A stretch of 64,000 nucleotides of DNA from Ypsolopha sequella (lineage: Eukaryota > Arthropoda > Insecta > Lepidoptera > Ypsolophidae): the NCBI GenBank assembly GCA_934047225.1, contig OW204005.1, positions 21,770,396 to 21,834,395 of the forward strand, written 5' to 3'. Numbering within the stretch: the first letter of the stretch is position 1; every line of letters begins with the position of its first letter. The translations under genes were made by a program, and so were the position numbers. Below the pieces are notes generated by a model. The model did not search any database, had not been told where the DNA came from, and saw only the letters and a list, made by a program, of their open reading frames with translations. Shown here in pieces: positions 61,991-64,000 of this stretch.

Positions 61991-62861
61991 TGATTTTTAA
62001 TTGTGTCTGGAAAAGTTATAGCTTGAAAAAGGCGAGGTGAAACACACATAGACCAAAATATTGGTGTTTTATTATTTAACTACACAACAAAGTTTATAAA
62101 GTTGAGTTACCGTCCAATCCTAACCCTAGATTAAAGTTTAACCCAAAACTGCGATGCGGTCTAACCAACCCGCGGGCTTTGCGCAAACAAACCGAACATC
62201 CTTTGAAACCCTACAGTTATGATTTGTGAAAATACCGACGCCATGTTTCGGAAAACTTTTGAAATTGTAAACGTGGTTTGTAGATTTGTGGTGTTCCTTA
62301 AAAAAATACCGGGAAGTCCGAGTACGAGTTGTGCCCTTAAGGGCCTTACTATCGCCAAATGGGTACCTCCTAAATAAAGCCTACTCCTCGTTTATGGTCA
62401 AACCAAAAATAATGAAAAAATGTATTATGAATAATCAACTCTTAGACAACATATGCAACATTTTTCTTTTTCATACCACCAAAACTTCTACATGATTTTT
62501 TTTTTTTACTGAATGGTGTTTTTTTGGCTTAAATTTCCTTCTGCTCCTAAGTGCCTTGGCCGATTGAATTCATTTATGCTTTGATAAATAGATAAACTTG
62601 ATAGCTATAAACATAACATATGATTATTCAATCGAACAATCACGTCTATGTGAAAAGTATAATTTTCTCCTATTTCGCCCTATCAAGGACGCAGCGAGCG
62701 TCGTCGTAACAGCCACTATGCATTGCGCGCTGATATGAACGTTATTTCAATGTCGTTTCCGTTGATATTCGTAGTGACAAATATCGAGCTGCTAATTTGG
62801 CGATGGTAATCGCTTTAAAGGGGGCTTATCCCAATTTTGTCTCTTTTCTAATTGATCCATA
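61991..62861. other. Intronic stretch without recognised genes
   Basis: Contains a small hairpin CAGACACAATTGATTTTTAA TTGTGTCTG at 61981-62010. Overlapping short frames around 62161-62495 show no domain. Confidence 0.3.
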
Positions 62862-62957
62862 GATTCCAAAAATAATATTCTATTTTATCAAAATAATATC
62901 TTCTTTATTGAAGTAGATATGCAAGTTCTAAAAGTGACGATTTTTTTTCCGGAGCGT
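62862..62957 (+). mobile_element. TTAA/GGCG MITE, right end only
   Basis: TTCCAAAAATAATATTCTAT, TTATTGAAGTAGATATGCAA, GTGACGATTTTTTTTCCGGA then GCG matches the last 95 bp of 31575-31998; left part and TTAA are missing. Confidence 0.65.
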
Positions 62958-64000
62958 TTGCTCTCGCGTTTGGACAATTTAGCATATTAAAACAAAATAT
63001 TTTTAACGACTAAAATTTGTGTAAGTAGTTAAGAAGTTGAACTACATTATAATTTTTCAGATTTGACACAAGTACCACAATCATCAAGAAAAAAAAAACG
63101 GAAAGATCAGTTAAATCACTGAAAACGTAATTCCACATAAAATTGGATATTAAAGATTTTTGATCTATAATTTTTTTTTATTTATTTTAATTACAAATTA
63201 AATTTAATAACAATTTAGTCAGGAAAAGTGTTTTGAATATTTTACAAGGACATTACAAATGAGTTTTGTGATAAAGCTAAATTGGCGATTTGAATACCCT
63301 GATAGCAAGCAATATTCAACTGTAACATAAAGGTTGTTAACGCTAAAATTGAACGCACATGTGACGTGGATCGTTTTTGTTCAAGACACGTAACCCTCCG
63401 GATGTCAGTGGGAGTCAGAAAGACCCCTCAGTTTATAAAATGTAAAATCAATCGACAAGGGGCGCAACTTAATTATGTCTTAGTTCAAGGTCAAGGATGT
63501 CATGAAATTGAAATTTGAGAGGACTATTATACGTTTTCAAATACGACTTACTGTTAATTAACCCGTTTAGTTATCGATTTTGGATAACAATTGAATAACA
63601 ATGGATATGGAGCGCGCCTATATTTATCGAAATTTAAACTTATATATCTATAAATACCTTGAATAACCGATCTATCAACGCTCAGACCAAACGGCTAGAC
63701 CTAGGAGTATGAAATTTGGACTGCTGGTTCATAGTATGACCTGACCTGACCATAGACTAAGTATTACTACGTATAGACCGACAACTCTCATACATCAAGG
63801 CGTAGCTAATTTTTTACGCGCCCTTACGACACTAGGTGTCACCAAGTGTTGCAAATAAGCATAATTTGTTTAATTGGCTGCAAGTAAACTTTCATGGTTA
63901 CCAAGTAAACATGTGGCTATAATAGTTTTGCTTCGAAAAACAGATGGCGCTAAGTTGACAACACTAACAGTGAATATTTCAGCGCCATCTTTAATCGAAG
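62958..64000. other. Intronic stretch, right edge of window
   Basis: Bases 63655-63730 (AACCGATCTATCAACGCTCA, GACCAAACGGCTAGACCTAG, GAGTATGAAATTTGGACTGC) are the dispersed repeat also seen at 15660-15740. AGATGGCGCTAAGTTGACAA and TTCAGCGCCATCTTTAATCG near the end form an inverted pair. No further NOL4 exon is recognised. Confidence 0.35.

Noticed and set aside
1..64000. A previously undescribed multi-gene system
   Set aside because: Outside the two NOL4 exons all recognisable coding is retroelement or transposase debris; no cluster of linked unknown genes can be supported. Novelty, if any, lies in the RNA motifs and repeat biology.

Overview
The window looks like animal nuclear DNA, most probably from a moth or butterfly. 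It is AT-rich, has almost no long open reading frames, and is packed with short interspersed repeats. The lineage call rests on repeat types I associate with Lepidoptera: RTE-clade LINE tails beginning TAGGGTTCCGTACCC and ending GCACTTGGCCGG, an RTE endonuclease-reverse-transcriptase C-terminus ending AYVQQ, the ACTAGCTTTTGCCCGCGG repeat, and tRNA-derived SINEs. No database search was possible, so species and family names are inference.

Only one cellular gene can be supported. Two adjacent coding exons on the + strand (54417-54551 and 56039-56887, both phase 0/0, joined by a 1.49 kb intron) encode part of a nucleolar protein 4 (NOL4/NOL4L) homologue. The N-terminal and C-terminal exons were not found and probably lie outside the window or in very large introns. 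Sequence downstream of 56887 is therefore intron; the upstream 54 kb is either intron or intergenic DNA.

Everything else recognisable is mobile or repeat DNA. Non-LTR retrotransposon debris comes from several families: RTE 3' ends and RT C-termini, a jockey/CR1-like LINE with TTTGAATTTGAA tails, a second jockey-like LINE with TAAA tails, and tails made of TTCA, TTTC, TTTCAC or AATTG repeats. There are at least seven tRNA-derived SINE copies. DNA-transposon derivatives dominate: a large TTAA-flanked MITE family with GGCG ends (about 12 copies or fragments), two hAT elements with intact 8-bp target duplications, two TAA-flanked Harbinger-like elements, TACAAGGTG foldbacks, TACAACGTGTAACAG foldbacks, a 390-bp composite element, and many near-perfect palindromes of 100-800 bp. 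Insertions are often nested, which allows several filled-versus-empty site comparisons inside the window.

The most interesting signals are: (1) four unrelated sequences sharing the plan CTGA-4 nt-stem-GAAA-short palindrome-pyrimidine, resembling minimal hammerhead ribozymes but with one extra linker base; (2) three independent internal empty sites showing that the GGCG MITE family duplicates TTAA; (3) a LINE family that carries a decayed foldback MITE inside its 3' UTR; (4) a MITE whose right arm has become a tandem 83-bp array; (5) a tRNA-headed SINE turned into a 300-bp inverted repeat. I found no operon, CRISPR array, rRNA gene, convincing functional tRNA gene, or new multi-gene system.
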